Assembly: GCA_900128395.1 (NCBI GenBank)
Contig: LT649278.1
Coordinates: 1 to 46,791 of the forward strand
Direction of reading: 5' to 3'
Origin: Stramenopiles sp. TOSAG23-2
Taxonomy: Eukaryota; Sar
DNA length: 46,791 nt
Part shown: positions 1 through 10,743 of the stretch, one piece after another
Layout: each line of letters begins with the position of its first letter
Numbering within the stretch: position 1 is the first letter of the stretch
Program-made: the position numbers and the translations under genes
The notes under the pieces: model-generated
The model's database searches: none
What the model was told of the DNA's origin: nothing
The model's input: the letters and a program-made list of their open reading frames with translations, nothing else

Positions 1-756
1 CAATCGAGGCCAAATAATTAATTTATTTACAGAGCTAGATATGCCTTAATAGTTTGGACTACCGACGACATTTTACTAGGGTATGATAGATACTAGTGTA
101 TGGTAAATAATGTCCACCATTAATTATCTGATAGGAACAAGTAGCTCACGAGCATCATCAGATAGGGGAAAGTTCCTACACCTGAGTATACATATGCTGT
201 ACTCGGTACAACGAGGTGAGGAACTTTTAGATAAAGAAAAAGTCACTAAGAAAGAAGGGGCCTATCCTCACGGCATATATATATATATATATACATTAAA
301 TATATATATATGTAGATCTAAGAGTCATACACACATAGAGGATATGTTTCAAGATCATATTTATTAGACATTAATAGATATAGATCTACATAGTTAGTTA
401 AAATTTTTTCTTTTGGAAGGCAGCATATTCAGCTCCATGAGCTGGGCCATAAATCATCATTCATATGCCAACAAACACAACGTTGTATTAGAGAGTAAAT
501 TAAATTAAATTAAGGAAGTAAGCTTGAGTAGTCAGTAAGGTATATTTAGTTTACCTATCGCCGATTGTAAATAATTCATCCCAACAAAAAAAACAACATT
601 GAAATGACCAAAAAAAATAATTTAATAATAAATGACTTTCTTCAATCATACAAAACAGAACGTAAAAATTTGAAATAATAAGAACAAGTATATTTTTATC
701 GCATTTAACGAAAGAAATACTATACATACATATTATATATATAAACACAAAGATCA
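1..756. other. AT-rich flank without a recognisable gene
   Basis: I see no supportable gene here. The only open frames are short and low in complexity, including one that runs through a TA-dinucleotide tract near 275-312. The last 100 bases form the 5' flank of the SNARE gene and are AT-rich, with no recognisable core promoter motif beyond TATATA runs. Confidence 0.5.
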
Positions 757-1188
757 ATGAACTTGCGAGAGCGTGGTAGACAATACGAAGCCATGCAAAA
801 TCGAAATAATAGAAATGCATTATTTGGAAATAATCAATACAATAATAATAATAATAATAATAATAACCAATATTCTGGACAACAATCAGCTGAATATACC
901 AGAGATATTTTAACGGAACAAAATGATGCGATGCAAGATGAACTATTGTTAAAAGCGCAACAACTAAGGAGTGTTGTTACTGTTATTGGTGACGAAGTTT
1001 CTGAACATAATAGAATGTTAGGTGGTATGCAAGATAATATGAACAAAACCGATAGTTTATTAGGTACAACTTTAACAAAGTTAACTGAAATGGGGAAATC
1101 TGGTGGTAGTAAACATATGTGTTATATGGTTTTATTTTTTTTCTTTATGATATTTTTGTTATATTGGAATGCATTTCGTAAATCATAA
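757..1188 (+). CDS. Bet1-like Qc-SNARE, ER-Golgi transport
   Basis: This 143-residue protein looks like a Bet1-family Qc-SNARE, a tail-anchored protein of ER-to-Golgi vesicle fusion that pairs with Sed5-, Bos1- and Sec22-type partners. A polar N-terminus with an Asn run (about residues 29-37) precedes one SNARE heptad region (about 50-110, containing VTVIGDEVSEHNRMLGGM). A C-terminal membrane anchor follows (HMCYMVLFFFFMIF onwards) with a short basic tail, RKS. The CYM-F-FF anchor and the D/EV-x-x-x-N-x-x-L core match Bet1 from memory of the family. By my alignment the ionic zero-layer position is His rather than Gln; I recall the same in plant Bet1 homologues. The start is the first ATG, after an AT-rich leader. 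The length is normal for the family, and no intron is needed. Confidence 0.85.
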   Translation: MNLRERGRQYEAMQNRNNRNALFGNNQYNNNNNNNNNQYSGQQSAEYTRDILTEQNDAMQDELLLKAQQLRSVVTVIGDEVSEHNRMLGGMQDNMNKTDSLLGTTLTKLTEMGKSGGSKHMCYMVLFFFFMIFLLYWNAFRKS

Positions 1189-1608
1189 AATACAGAAAAT
1201 GTCATTATATGAATGTACATGTTGATTTATTTTCATTATGTTCATGTATATATATATATATTATATATAAATGTAGTATAATATTGTGAATGTGTGTGAA
1301 TAAAATCTCATTTTAAAAAATATAAAATTTAAAATACTTGATAATAAAAATAAAAAAATAATACGCGTCCCGTAATAAAATATTTTAAGTAAAGTGTCAT
1401 TTTTGTTAAAAAATACTCGTACATCGTATATATAATGTACGAGAATTAATATATCGTATTCATCATATATATATAAATAAATTAAATTTCAAAAAAACAC
1501 ACTGCTATATGTGTACGTATTTAATACTCATATTTAAAAAAATACACCTCTTCACACCACGCAGAGATACAACATGTTCTATATATTAATTATATACTTC
1601 GTATATTT
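1189..1608. other. Intergenic region between convergent SNARE and SRPK genes
   Basis: This is AT-rich 3' flank shared by two convergent genes. An AATAAA-type signal lies about 115 bases after the SNARE stop. TA-rich runs near 1245-1270 and 1440-1480 are simple sequence. I see no gene. Confidence 0.5.
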
Positions 1609-4600
1609 TTATACAATAGCAGTATTACCATTAATCACTCCTGCTTCATCATTGTTCACGATATTATTTTCGTCAACAGCAACAACAACAGCCGTTTCTT
1701 CCTCTATTACATCAGCAGCATTATTGTTTGTAATACCATTTTGACTATTAATTATATTTTCTGGTTTAACCCATGGATGTTTTAAAGCATCAAATGCACT
1801 TGCTCTTTTCTTTGGATTAAATGCTAATAATGGAACTAAAAACTCCGCAAATCCTTTTGCATCTTCTGGTTTAAAATGATATTTTTCTACCAATACATCT
1901 TTTAAACTCCATAGACGTAAATCAGTAATATGTTTCAATTCACCTTTTTTATTGAAGAAATTCTTTGAATATTTACCAGACAACGCAACTTTCTTTGGTA
2001 TTTTTCCTAATAATTCACACATTTGCGCCAAATGGTCTTCGTCTCTGTCATAATCATCCGTTTCTGATGCTCTTGGATCAAATAATAAATCACCCGTCGC
2101 GAGTTCAAAAATTAGACATGCAAGGGACCATATATCAGCAGACGTATCATACTTTGCGCCAACAATAACTTCTGGACATCGATATTGCCGTGTTTGAATA
2201 TCTGAAGCAAAATGTTTATATGTCCAACAGGCATTACCTAAATCTACAATTTTAATATCAAATGCAGATAATGACGATTGATCTTGATCGTTTCCATCCA
2301 TATTTGATGAGTTATTCTTGTCGTCGTTATTATTATTAATTACTGTATCTGCTTTTGCATTTTCAAGCTCTATTTTCATATTAATCATATCATCATTTGT
2401 ATCTCGTAAGTTAAAATCTACTAAATCTACTGGCCATCCCTCTAAACGGGTTTTAATTGGAAAGATCATTACTTGTTGCAATGTTTCTCTACCACGAGAG
2501 ACACTAGGGTCTTCCGTTGATATTGTGCGCGTTAATGATGGAGGTGGCAATGGTGGAGCATTATCTAATTTTTTATCCTTAGTAGATGGTGCCTGTGGCG
2601 CTGGGGGAGGATTATTATCATTATTACCTGGCAATACAGTAGATAAACTATTTGTTTTCGTTGTTTGTAATGATGTAGTTGATGGTGTAGCTTCACTTAA
2701 TAATTGTACACCTTCTAATGTCAATGGTGAATCTGGACACAAGGATAAACCTAAAATATATCCATCGAATGGACTTTTCTCCTTGCCCAATAATTTAAAA
2801 CCATCAGCTAATTTTCTATTTGCAATATAGAAACTTTCCGGTAATTCTGATACTGTATTAAGACCAATATTATTGCCAGTTGTTGTAACCATATCATTTG
2901 TGGCTGGTTTACTATCATCTTGTTTCTTCTTTTTCTTTTTCTTCTTCTTTTTTTTATTTGCATCGTTGTTGTTATTACTGTTGTTATTTGTAGGCACTAC
3001 TACATCACGTACATCATTCATAACTTTTTTGTATCTTAAAAATACAAGATCATCGCATTTATGTTCTAGAAAACTTAAGACTACTAATGCATAACTAGCA
3101 TCAAATGTTACTTTCCAAATTAATTCAGGATCTTCATCTTCATCAAGTAATCCGCCTTCTTCGTCGTCGTCAACGTCTTCTTCTTCATCTTCTTCTTCTA
3201 CCAGTGCTTCCTTATCTTCGCCATCGTTATTTTCGTCATCACCATCTTCTTCCTCGTTATCCTCATAATCGCTATAATCAATCGTATCGATTCCACATGA
3301 TTTTCGAAATTGACGCAACGTATGGTTTTTATCTTCACCAACGCATCTGACAGCAAACCTTGCTTTATTAGTTGGTGAAACATCTTCACGATGTTGTGCA
3401 CATAAATACCACGAACGTTCATCCGATGCTGTTTCATCATCGTTATTATCTTCCGTGCTTAAAGCTAATTCAGTTGGTAGACCTAATGCTTTTACTAACG
3501 TCCCATACGAGGTGATGAAAAAAACTGTACATGATTTCGATTTAATTGGATCCGTCCATTCTGATGGTGAAATAGACATTTTATTCCATTCAAAACTTAC
3601 AGGTTCGCCAGTCCCACAACTTCCTAAATTAAAATTTGGACTATATAAATTATGAACATATGGTTTCTCTGAATTTAGCTTGACTGCAACGGTATTTTCT
3701 TTCTTCGCGTTACTACCATTAATTTGATCATTTCCCTTTAACTTCATCTTATCAACTGCATTTGTCAATGCATCCATTGTTCCATCCGTATCATTTTTCT
3801 TTTTTTTAGAATCATCCACATTATTATTACTATCAGCATCTGTTTCTACAATTTTTGTAACATTTAATTGTTTCAATGCCGTATCTTTCTTTGCAGTTGC
3901 AGCGGCTAATTTGGCTGCTTTTTTCTTTGCCTTTTGCTTTTTACGCTTTAATTTTTTCTTCATTTTCTTCCGTTCCTCTGGTGTTAATTTGGACCAATCA
4001 ATCTCCTCCTCAGCTTTGTTGTTATTATTATTATTATTATTATTGTTGTTGTTGTTGTTGTTCGATACTCCACTACTCGTATTATTATTAATATTATTAT
4101 CATTATTACTTGTATTAGCATTTGAACCAACATCAACATTTGAACCAGTTGCAGCGATACGTTTTAAATCTTTGTAATCAGCTGGTTTTGCTAATAATAC
4201 ATTTTCAGGTTTTAAATCCGTATGAATGATTTGACAAATGCGATGTAAAAAATCTAATCCAATAAGTATTTGTCGAGAAATATGTCTGACGACAGGCAAT
4301 GGAATGCCAGTATAATTGTAACGTTTTATCAATGATAATAAATTTTCCCCAAGCGCTTCAAAAACCATACCAACATGTTTACCATTTGGCCCAACGTGTT
4401 CAAAACAATCCATTAACTTTACTACTGGTACATCAGACACACCAATCTTTGTTGCCCCTTTTTGTACAGCTTTTAAAAGTTCGATTTCATCCCATGCTGC
4501 TTCTGTATAATGTTCCGCTGATTTTTGTATTTTCAATGCCACATTTTTACCATCATTACTATTACTAACAAGCCATACAGTTGAAAAATGACCCCATCCT

Positions 4601-4861
4601 AATTTTTTTAAAACTAAGTATTTATTGTTATAAACTTCACCTAATTTTACAGGATGATATCCACCAATTTTATATCCATCAGCACCTTCATCATCATCGT
4701 CGGAATAATCTTCATCGGAGGAATCTTCATAGCTTGACTCTTCCTCACCTTCCTCTGTATCACTAGTTGTCTCTTCTTCTACACCTTCTTCTCCTTCTAC
4801 GCCTTCCTCTTCTTCGTCTTCTTCATCGTCTTCATCGTCTTCAAACTCTGCTGCATCATCA

Positions 4862-4894
<33 letters not shown>

Positions 4895-5331
4895 CTTTCA
4901 AAAATTTGTTCCGGCTTAACATCAACTTTATTTGTTGTTAATGGAGATATACCAGTCATTCTGGATTTTATTAAATCCTTTGTTGGTGTTAGGAGATTAT
5001 TTTTCTTTACACCAACTGTTATTGGTGATACTGGTAATGGTACCTTACCAGTAATAGTTGGTGCTGGTAATGGCGGTGCTGATAACGTTGATGGTGCAGG
5101 TGGTGGTGATGGTGAAGATTCTTTAACTTGTGTTCCTTCCATCTTCACCTCATTTTTTCCGTCGTTATTATTATTATTTTTCTTTTTCTTCTTCTTCTTC
5201 TTACGTTTCTTTTTTGCATTATTTGCATTATTATTATTATTAATATTATTATTACTGCTATTATTATTACCATCCATCATTGTTGGTGATGGTGGCGATG
5301 ATGATAATACATTGAATGTATTAGTCGACAT
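1609..5331 (-). CDS. SRPK-type SR-protein kinase with very long spacer
   Basis: This 1240-residue Ser/Thr kinase is of the SRPK family, which phosphorylates RS domains of SR splicing factors. The N-terminus (1-220) is Asn-, Lys- and Pro-rich, then strongly acidic. The N-lobe begins near 222 with the SRPK hallmark GGYHPVKLGE; the Gly-rich loop is GWGHFSTVWL (about 245-254) and the catalytic loop HTDLKPEN (about 370-377). The bilobal domain is then split, as in all SRPKs, by a spacer from about 385 to 1015. The DFG-equivalent is DLGNACW (about 1030), followed by QTRQYRCPEV and DIWSLACLIFELATGD. The kinase ends near 1188 at HPWVK. The spacer holds poly-Asn, poly-Lys and acidic runs, but also an apparently ordered, Cys- and aromatic-containing stretch (about 560-820). 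In other SRPKs the spacer controls nuclear-cytoplasmic partition. All key kinase residues are visible. Confidence 0.93.
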
Positions 5332-5616
5332 AATTGTTATCTTTGTTGTTATATTTTTGTATGCAAGTTGTATATATATGTATGTATATATATATATATC
5401 ACTATGATTAGTCGTCTTTTGTTTATTGTTTCTATTTTTTGAAAAGCATTGAATTGAATAGTGATTTATTTGATTTTTTTGTCTGTAGTTGTATGTTAAT
5501 AGTGTTGTTGCAATAATGTAATAAAGCTACCAAATATTAATATTAATACATGCTGTGTGGTTGTGCCAGCTAAGGCCAGCTGGCGGTGGAATATTATTGT
5601 TGATTATGATATTTTT

Positions 5617-6030
5617 ATGGATGTAGAAGCAAATACTAGGATGGAAATAGCATTGAAACCCTATAAAGAACAACAAGGCTTACCACCTGGTGGTATGTAA
5701 TATGTCATGTTTTTGTATACAGCCTTGTATGTCAAATAACAACATACATGTAACCCAAGGCTCTTAATATAAACATATCTTTATGCCATAAGGCAGGATC
5801 AAAACAATATGTTATGATGAAAAAAAAACATAGACGTGATGTTACAAATTTTACTTACAGTTTTTTCAGGATTGCTGCCTTTCTTCGGAAGATCGCTGGG
5901 CTTGCGTTTAACGCTTTTTCCATTTGTCTGTTTAATGTTTCGTTTGGTTAGCTGTGGCAATTTAGCAAGAAAAGAACATGAAAAATTAAGTGAATTTAAA
6001 TGTATACAAATCAGGTACCAACTCCTATAA
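5617..6030 (+). CDS. Possible small two-exon gene, unknown product
   Basis: This is a weak candidate. Exon 1 (5617-5692) starts at an ATG and encodes a hydrophilic peptide ending EQQGLPPG. A consensus donor GTATGT follows at 5693 and an acceptor TTTTTTCAG ends at 5869. Joining them keeps one frame into exon 2 (5870-6030), which starts GLLPFFGRSLGLRL and is rather hydrophobic, for a total of 78 residues. The splice signals fit the other introns in this window. I recognise no domain, and the gene could extend further or be spurious. Confidence 0.2.
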
Positions 6031-6345
6031 GACCTGAGTGGTATAGCTTAAATAATGCAAATCGGGTGATTTGCACACTCTGCTCAAAACATGAACATAT
6101 GTTTCGTGGTCAACAATTGAATTGTATGGCGCGAAAGGGAAAAGGTGGGCAATTATCTCATGTTCTACAGGATACTTGCAAAAGTTTCGAAAACGTTGTG
6201 CTGGTGGGGGAGGGAAAAGCACAAGATTACATGGTTAATAGTAGGTACATAGCATTACAGTAAATTATAAATTATATATCACACCAGTTACTAGCCCCAA
6301 TTGTTTTAAGGAAACAGCCAAAAAACAGGTTTATTTTTTGAATAA

Positions 6346-6400
6346 GTTATTTGATAGGTATTTCTTGCATATTTTACAATACCATATTTTCATACTAAAT
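6346..6400 (+). repeat. Left arm of 55-bp inverted repeat
   Basis: This segment is the reverse complement of 9506-9560 with one mismatch (T/C). The match begins at GTTATTTGATAGGTATTTC and stops abruptly at both ends. The pair brackets 3.1 kb that contains the secreted-protein gene. The TTTGATAGGTA core also occurs in the foldback element at 15841-16091. Confidence 0.85.
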
Positions 6401-7035
6401 CAATAATGGATGGATCGATAATAAAAACAATGTTATCAATACCTGGTAATGTAGAAAATACTTTATTAATCATATTTTCTATTTACAGTATGTTCTGTTT
6501 GTATAATTCATAAAAAATATTGTCTTATGATTCGTTATGAAATGATCTAATATGTCTGGAATACCACCAATGATGGTAGTTGTCGTCGTCTATATCCACG
6601 CAATTCGAAATAAGCAATTCGAAATATAAAAAAATAGGAGGTTCTTCTTCCGCCTCCTGCCTCCTGCCTCCTCTCGTCCGCATTTAACTCTCTAGACTAC
6701 CAACAGGTGGTATACCAAACTGTTGAAAGCAAGCCTATGTCCATGCTGTGGCAATTTTGCTGCTGAAACAAACAATAATTTTGCACCTACGTCCCACGTC
6801 ATGTGGTGGTTGTTCGCTCATTATTATTATTTTTATATTAGTATATAATAATATATAATTATATTGTTGTTGTTGTTGTTGGTTGTTGGCCATATATATG
6901 GTTGGATTTTGTTGTGTAATTTTTGTTATCAAGATATTGGCACCTACTACATCCTTTAAACATTTTTGTTTGTGAAAGAGAACGAGGATAATCCACGCAA
7001 TAATACCATATTTCAAAACAAAGACATAAAAAATA

Positions 7036-8178
7036 ATGCATCGTACAAAATTATGTATCCTATTCATGCTGCTTGCGACGGCAAGTAACACAGAAGCAAC
7101 GAAGTGGAAGTGGGTTGTTGCCAAAGATTTGTGCGCGGGTATTATTGGCGACTGCCAAAACGCAAATGAATGTACAACCACTGCTGTTGGTCCGTGTGAA
7201 GGAGGTGAAACCTCGCCAAAAGCATATTTAAAATCGCGTTTTGTTGGAATGGCATTTGTTAATTTGGAAAAATATTTAGCATGTGCTGATCCGAATTCTT
7301 GTAACGATATGAAAATAATACAACCCTCTGGACTTGGTTATCGAGATTATTCTGGAGCAAAAACGACACCAAATGGGGGGAAGTATGCATATATGATGTC
7401 TGGCAACACGTTTGGTACTAACAGTGCTGATGTATATGCAGGAGTTGCATCGTATATTAACACAGGAGACAAAAATATTGAAACTTCCACAAACGTAGTT
7501 TATGCTGCTGGCACCACAACTGCCGCAAGAGTTTCGCGAGGTGATAGCACGATTGGTGCGCCAAATGGCCCTTTCGAGGTGTGTATTGTAGAACCATCGT
7601 CGACATCGGGCGTTTGCAAAAAGAATGCTATGTTTGAACCTGGAGCATTAAAGTTTTCCGTATTTGGCTATACTATAGTTGCTCCAAATATAGTCGCAGA
7701 TTCAGGATTGGATTATTTTGGTGTTCGCATGGAGTTACAAGCTGTGGGCTTCGACGTAAATGAAGTTCTAGTCGGAACACACGACACTCATTTCCATAAA
7801 TTCAGTGAATTCGATATTAATTCGCAGGTGAAATCGTTGTCATTAATCCATGCTTCGGGTGGGATAAATATCGAATTCCCCGAAATGTACAATGCTGGTA
7901 GTGTTAACTCGGGTGACTCGGGTGAAATCTTTCCCGTGGCTTCAACAAAGCATGTAAAAATCCGCATTCATGGAGTTGATGGGGAAAAGCAAAGCATTTA
8001 TATCGACTATCTGTTTCACCAAAATCCTGATTTCACAATTGATAATAAATACTTTATGTACGATCCAACAATAACTGAGGTAAAGAGCAAGGACTATACA
8101 TCAAAAGCGCCGGCCGCTGCAATCAGCTTATACCTGATGATTGGCTCGGTTGCTGTTATTTTATGGAATTCTGTATGA
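7036..8178 (+). CDS. Secreted surface protein, probably GPI-anchored, unknown family
   Basis: This 380-residue protein has no family I recognise. A signal peptide is clear (MHRTKLCILFMLLATASNTE, cleavage probably near residue 20-22). The mature part has Cys residues clustered near the N-terminus (CAGIIGDCQNANEC, then C at about 54, 82 and 88), and later CIVEP and VCKK. It is rich in Gly, Ser, Thr and beta-prone stretches, suggesting an extracellular beta fold. The C-terminus is a short polar spacer followed by ISLYLMIGSVAVILW with almost no tail, the layout of a GPI-attachment signal; a type I membrane protein is the alternative. Unlike its neighbours it lacks Asn or Lys runs and uses more G- and C-ending codons. 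It sits between 55-bp inverted repeats at 6346 and 9506. Confidence 0.75.
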   Translation: MHRTKLCILFMLLATASNTEATKWKWVVAKDLCAGIIGDCQNANECTTTAVGPCEGGETSPKAYLKSRFVGMAFVNLEKYLACADPNSCNDMKIIQPSGLGYRDYSGAKTTPNGGKYAYMMSGNTFGTNSADVYAGVASYINTGDKNIETSTNVVYAAGTTTAARVSRGDSTIGAPNGPFEVCIVEPSSTSGVCKKNAMFEPGALKFSVFGYTIVAPNIVADSGLDYFGVRMELQAVGFDVNEVLVGTHDTHFHKFSEFDINSQVKSLSLIHASGGINIEFPEMYNAGSVNSGDSGEIFPVASTKHVKIRIHGVDGEKQSIYIDYLFHQNPDFTIDNKYFMYDPTITEVKSKDYTSKAPAAAISLYLMIGSVAVILWNSV

Positions 8179-9505
8179 TTTCGAAATGATGACAAGATGG
8201 TCAGTAAGGTAGGGAAGGATAGTTTGGTGGCTACTCACTCACACCTTTACAAATGGCAGCATTTAAAGAACAGTTGGGGATCATCCAGTTCCTCAAAAAT
8301 GTATGCTGCGGAAGCATTTGAGCATATTCAACAAGTGTATTCCATAACAGCACTCTACCTTTGTTTGATGCCGGTCGAAATATTAAAAAAATCACTCGTA
8401 GAAATATCAGAGTATATATATTTGTGTAAAAAATACGTATTATTGATGATAATCATACGCTTCCCGTAAAATATTTAATATTAAAGTTTACACTCCCTGT
8501 CTCTCCCTTGTAATTTTTTTAAAAAAATGTATACGAATAAAATGTTCTCTTACTCATATATTACATAAAAAAAAATATATATATGTGTGTGTATCACACA
8601 TAAAAAACAAATTTTTGTAAAAATATATCTTTTTTTTTAATTTTACTCCAGAATATGATTACGTACATGAAGTACCAATCCCTGTTAAGGACAACATTAC
8701 CCCGGTATAAATATACACCCCGGTGTATATTTTATTATTAGAAAACAAATAAAGCTGCGGAGGAGAAATAATATCAACATACACACTCTCTACTTGACTC
8801 AAAGTTAAGTAAACCCTCATGTTCATGTTGGCACTATTTTGGTGTTGTTGTGTTTCTCTAAGACCTCATTGGAAGCATCTCGATCGTATCTTTGTATACA
8901 ACATTTCCCACATGGTTGCCGCTGACCCTGTTTATTATATATATATGGCGTGTTCAGCCTCCACTTTTCATAAAAATTATCTCGGCATGGAACGCTACAA
9001 AAATGTATTTGTGCTTTTCCTTGGTAGGATAAACATTGGAAGGAATTCTTCTCAGCTACTGGTGATACTATTTCTCTATGTATTTGCCCTGTTGCTGGTT
9101 GTGGTGATTGAAATATGGAACTATTTGTGCGTTTTTTTTCCCTTGTCGATCTATATTATTTTTCGTGCAACAATAGCCAACTATAGTATATTTCCAAGCA
9201 ATTATGGTCAATTTATCCACGTATCACTTTATAAAAACTTAACTAGCCGAAAAGTTTATACAAATGATATCAGTTTCGTTTAGAGTATTAGGCTGGGGTA
9301 CTAAAAAGCCACAAGACTTGTTTCTATGTGTTGCGGTTCCAGAGAAATTGACTTTTTTTAAAATCGATGTTTTGTGTTTAAGTGCTAGAGTCCAATTAGT
9401 ATATATATACGCTTGAAAAAGACATGTGTACTGTATTCGATTAGTCTGGAGGGGCAAACTAGAATAAATGATGCCACCTCGGTTTCTGTGTGAGGTGATA
9501 TCAAT

Positions 9506-9560
9506 ATTTAGTATGAAAATATGGTATTGTAAAGTATGCAAGAAATACCTATCAAATAAC
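9506..9560 (-). repeat. Right arm of 55-bp inverted repeat
   Basis: This is the reverse complement of 6346-6400 with a single mismatch. No target-site duplication is obvious outside the arms. Confidence 0.85.
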
Positions 9561-9638
9561 AAATATTTTAGACACTCCTTAAATCAAGGCCAAATATCGT
9601 TGGGACTATAGTAACTGGTGTGTATTTTGATTGTGATA

Positions 9639-9718
9639 GGCTTTCTTCCAGCTTTCCAGGCTTTCTTCCAGCTTTCCAGCTTTCCAGCTTTCTGGCTTTC
9701 CAGCTTTCCAGGCTTTCT
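9639..9718 (+). repeat. 20-bp minisatellite upstream of SF3B6
   Basis: Two perfect 20-bp units (GGCTTTCTTCCAGCTTTCCA) lie at 9639-9658 and 9659-9678. Shortened GCTTTCCA units follow to about 9718. On this strand it is a CT-rich, polypyrimidine-like tract. It ends about 160 bases before the SF3B6 start. Confidence 0.8.
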
Positions 9719-9875
9719 CATCATCCCACCAGCACAACCAACAAAAAAAACATAATAATAATAATAATAATAAATACAGATTAATATATACAAATATATA
9801 ATTACATATTGTACAAAACAACATAACAAAACAGAACATATCACAAACAAACAAACAAAAAAAACTACAACAGCA

Positions 9876-10418
9876 ATGGCATCATTTGGATCGTCCTCCT
9901 CAACTGGAAGTACATCCATTGAAGAAGCAATAGCAAATTTAAAAAATAGACAAAATACATTAGCTGAAATTGAACCAAATAATAATAATAATAATGAAGC
10001 TGATGAAAAAGACCCCAATGTTATACAGTGGAAGGATATGACAAAGGAACAACAAGAAATAACTTTAAAGCGACGATTTCAAAATTGCATGGTATATATT
10101 AAAAATCTTCCTTATAAAATAAAAGCAGAAGATTTAAAAATGTTATTTTCTAGATTTGGAGAGATTCTTAATATTGCGTTAGGAAATGAAGATGCAACAT
10201 TAGGAACAGCATTTATTGTATATAAAAAACAAAAACAAGCAAAAGCAGCAATCAATGCTTTACGTGGTTTTAAACTACGTGAACGATATTTAATTGTCCA
10301 ACCATATAATCCTTTAACAATGAAAGAAAAAGTAGAAAAACAAATTGAAAGACGTCGTGAACAAGTTAGTAATAGTAAAAAATCTAACGGAAATGCAAAA
10401 AAACAGCGTGTATCGTAA
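9876..10418 (+). CDS. SF3B6: SF3b complex 14-kDa subunit (p14/SF3B6), RRM protein
   Basis: This 180-residue protein has one RRM (about 68-148) that closely matches p14/SF3B6, the U2 snRNP SF3b subunit that contacts the branch-point adenosine region and binds SF3B1. Diagnostic segments are VYIKNLPYKIKAEDLKMLF (RNP2 region), LGTAFIVYKK (RNP1 equivalent, with Tyr retained) and RYLIVQPYNP. A low-complexity N-terminal extension (about 65 residues, Ser-rich then an Asn run) and a basic C-terminal tail make it longer than the roughly 125-residue human protein. The start is the first ATG after an A-rich leader. A spliceosomal subunit fits the introns found in RPB1 and the kinase gene. Confidence 0.88.
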   Translation: MASFGSSSSTGSTSIEEAIANLKNRQNTLAEIEPNNNNNNEADEKDPNVIQWKDMTKEQQEITLKRRFQNCMVYIKNLPYKIKAEDLKMLFSRFGEILNIALGNEDATLGTAFIVYKKQKQAKAAINALRGFKLRERYLIVQPYNPLTMKEKVEKQIERRREQVSNSKKSNGNAKKQRVS

Positions 10419-10743
10419 AATAAATAAATATTAAAAAGTTAATACAAATAATATCGTATGAGAATAAAATAAAAAATTATGCATTTATTACATTTTTCTT
10501 CTTCACAAAAATAAATAAATAATAAAAAAACCTCACACACACGCCCCATTCTCTCCTACGACTTCCGTAGATTTAGATTTTAAAAATTAAAATGTATTTT
10601 ACTCCTACACTATCATTTACCCTCTTCATCATTTATATATGACGAGAAATAATGTTCTTCGCGTATATTTTTCTACACCGCACACTATCCTTCTCTCTCT
10701 CTCATCATCACCACACTATCTCCTTCATTCTTTTCGTTGTTCA
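10419..10743. other. Short convergent intergenic region
   Basis: This is AT-rich 3' flank of SF3B6 and the TTC5-like gene. AATAAA-like signals occur on the plus strand near 10420-10470. A CT-rich stretch lies near 10690-10740. I see no gene. Confidence 0.5.

Larger units (their letters stand above)
5332..7035. other. 1.7-kb intergenic region, mixed composition
   Basis: This region lies upstream of both the SRPK gene and the secreted-protein gene. It is less AT-rich than most spacers here. It contains a possible small two-exon gene (5617-6030), a palindromic GCCAGCTGGC near 5574, one arm of a 55-bp inverted repeat (6346-6400), and a short CCTCCTG tandem run near 6650-6672. The open frame at 6000-6263 looks unlike any family I know, and I do not call it. 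Confidence 0.4.
8179..9875. other. 1.7-kb intergenic region with inverted-repeat arm and minisatellite
   Basis: No gene can be supported. An open frame at 8819-9283 (154 codons, hydrophobic, ATG start) resembles no family I know and overlaps antisense frames. Other contents are a short hairpin near 8722-8741 (9-bp arms ATATACACC and GGTGTATAT around CC), the right inverted-repeat arm (9506-9560), and a 20-bp minisatellite (9639-9718) just ahead of the SF3B6 gene. Confidence 0.45.

Noticed and set aside
110-367. 85-codon frame near the window start
   Set aside because: It runs through a TA dinucleotide tract (IYIYIY) and resembles nothing.
8197-8469. 90-codon frame directly after the secreted-protein gene
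   Set aside because: It has no motif and lies in 3' flank. Its composition fits chance.
8819-9283. 154-codon hydrophobic frame
   Set aside because: It has no recognisable family and no sign of selection, and an antisense frame overlaps its end. A real membrane protein cannot be excluded.
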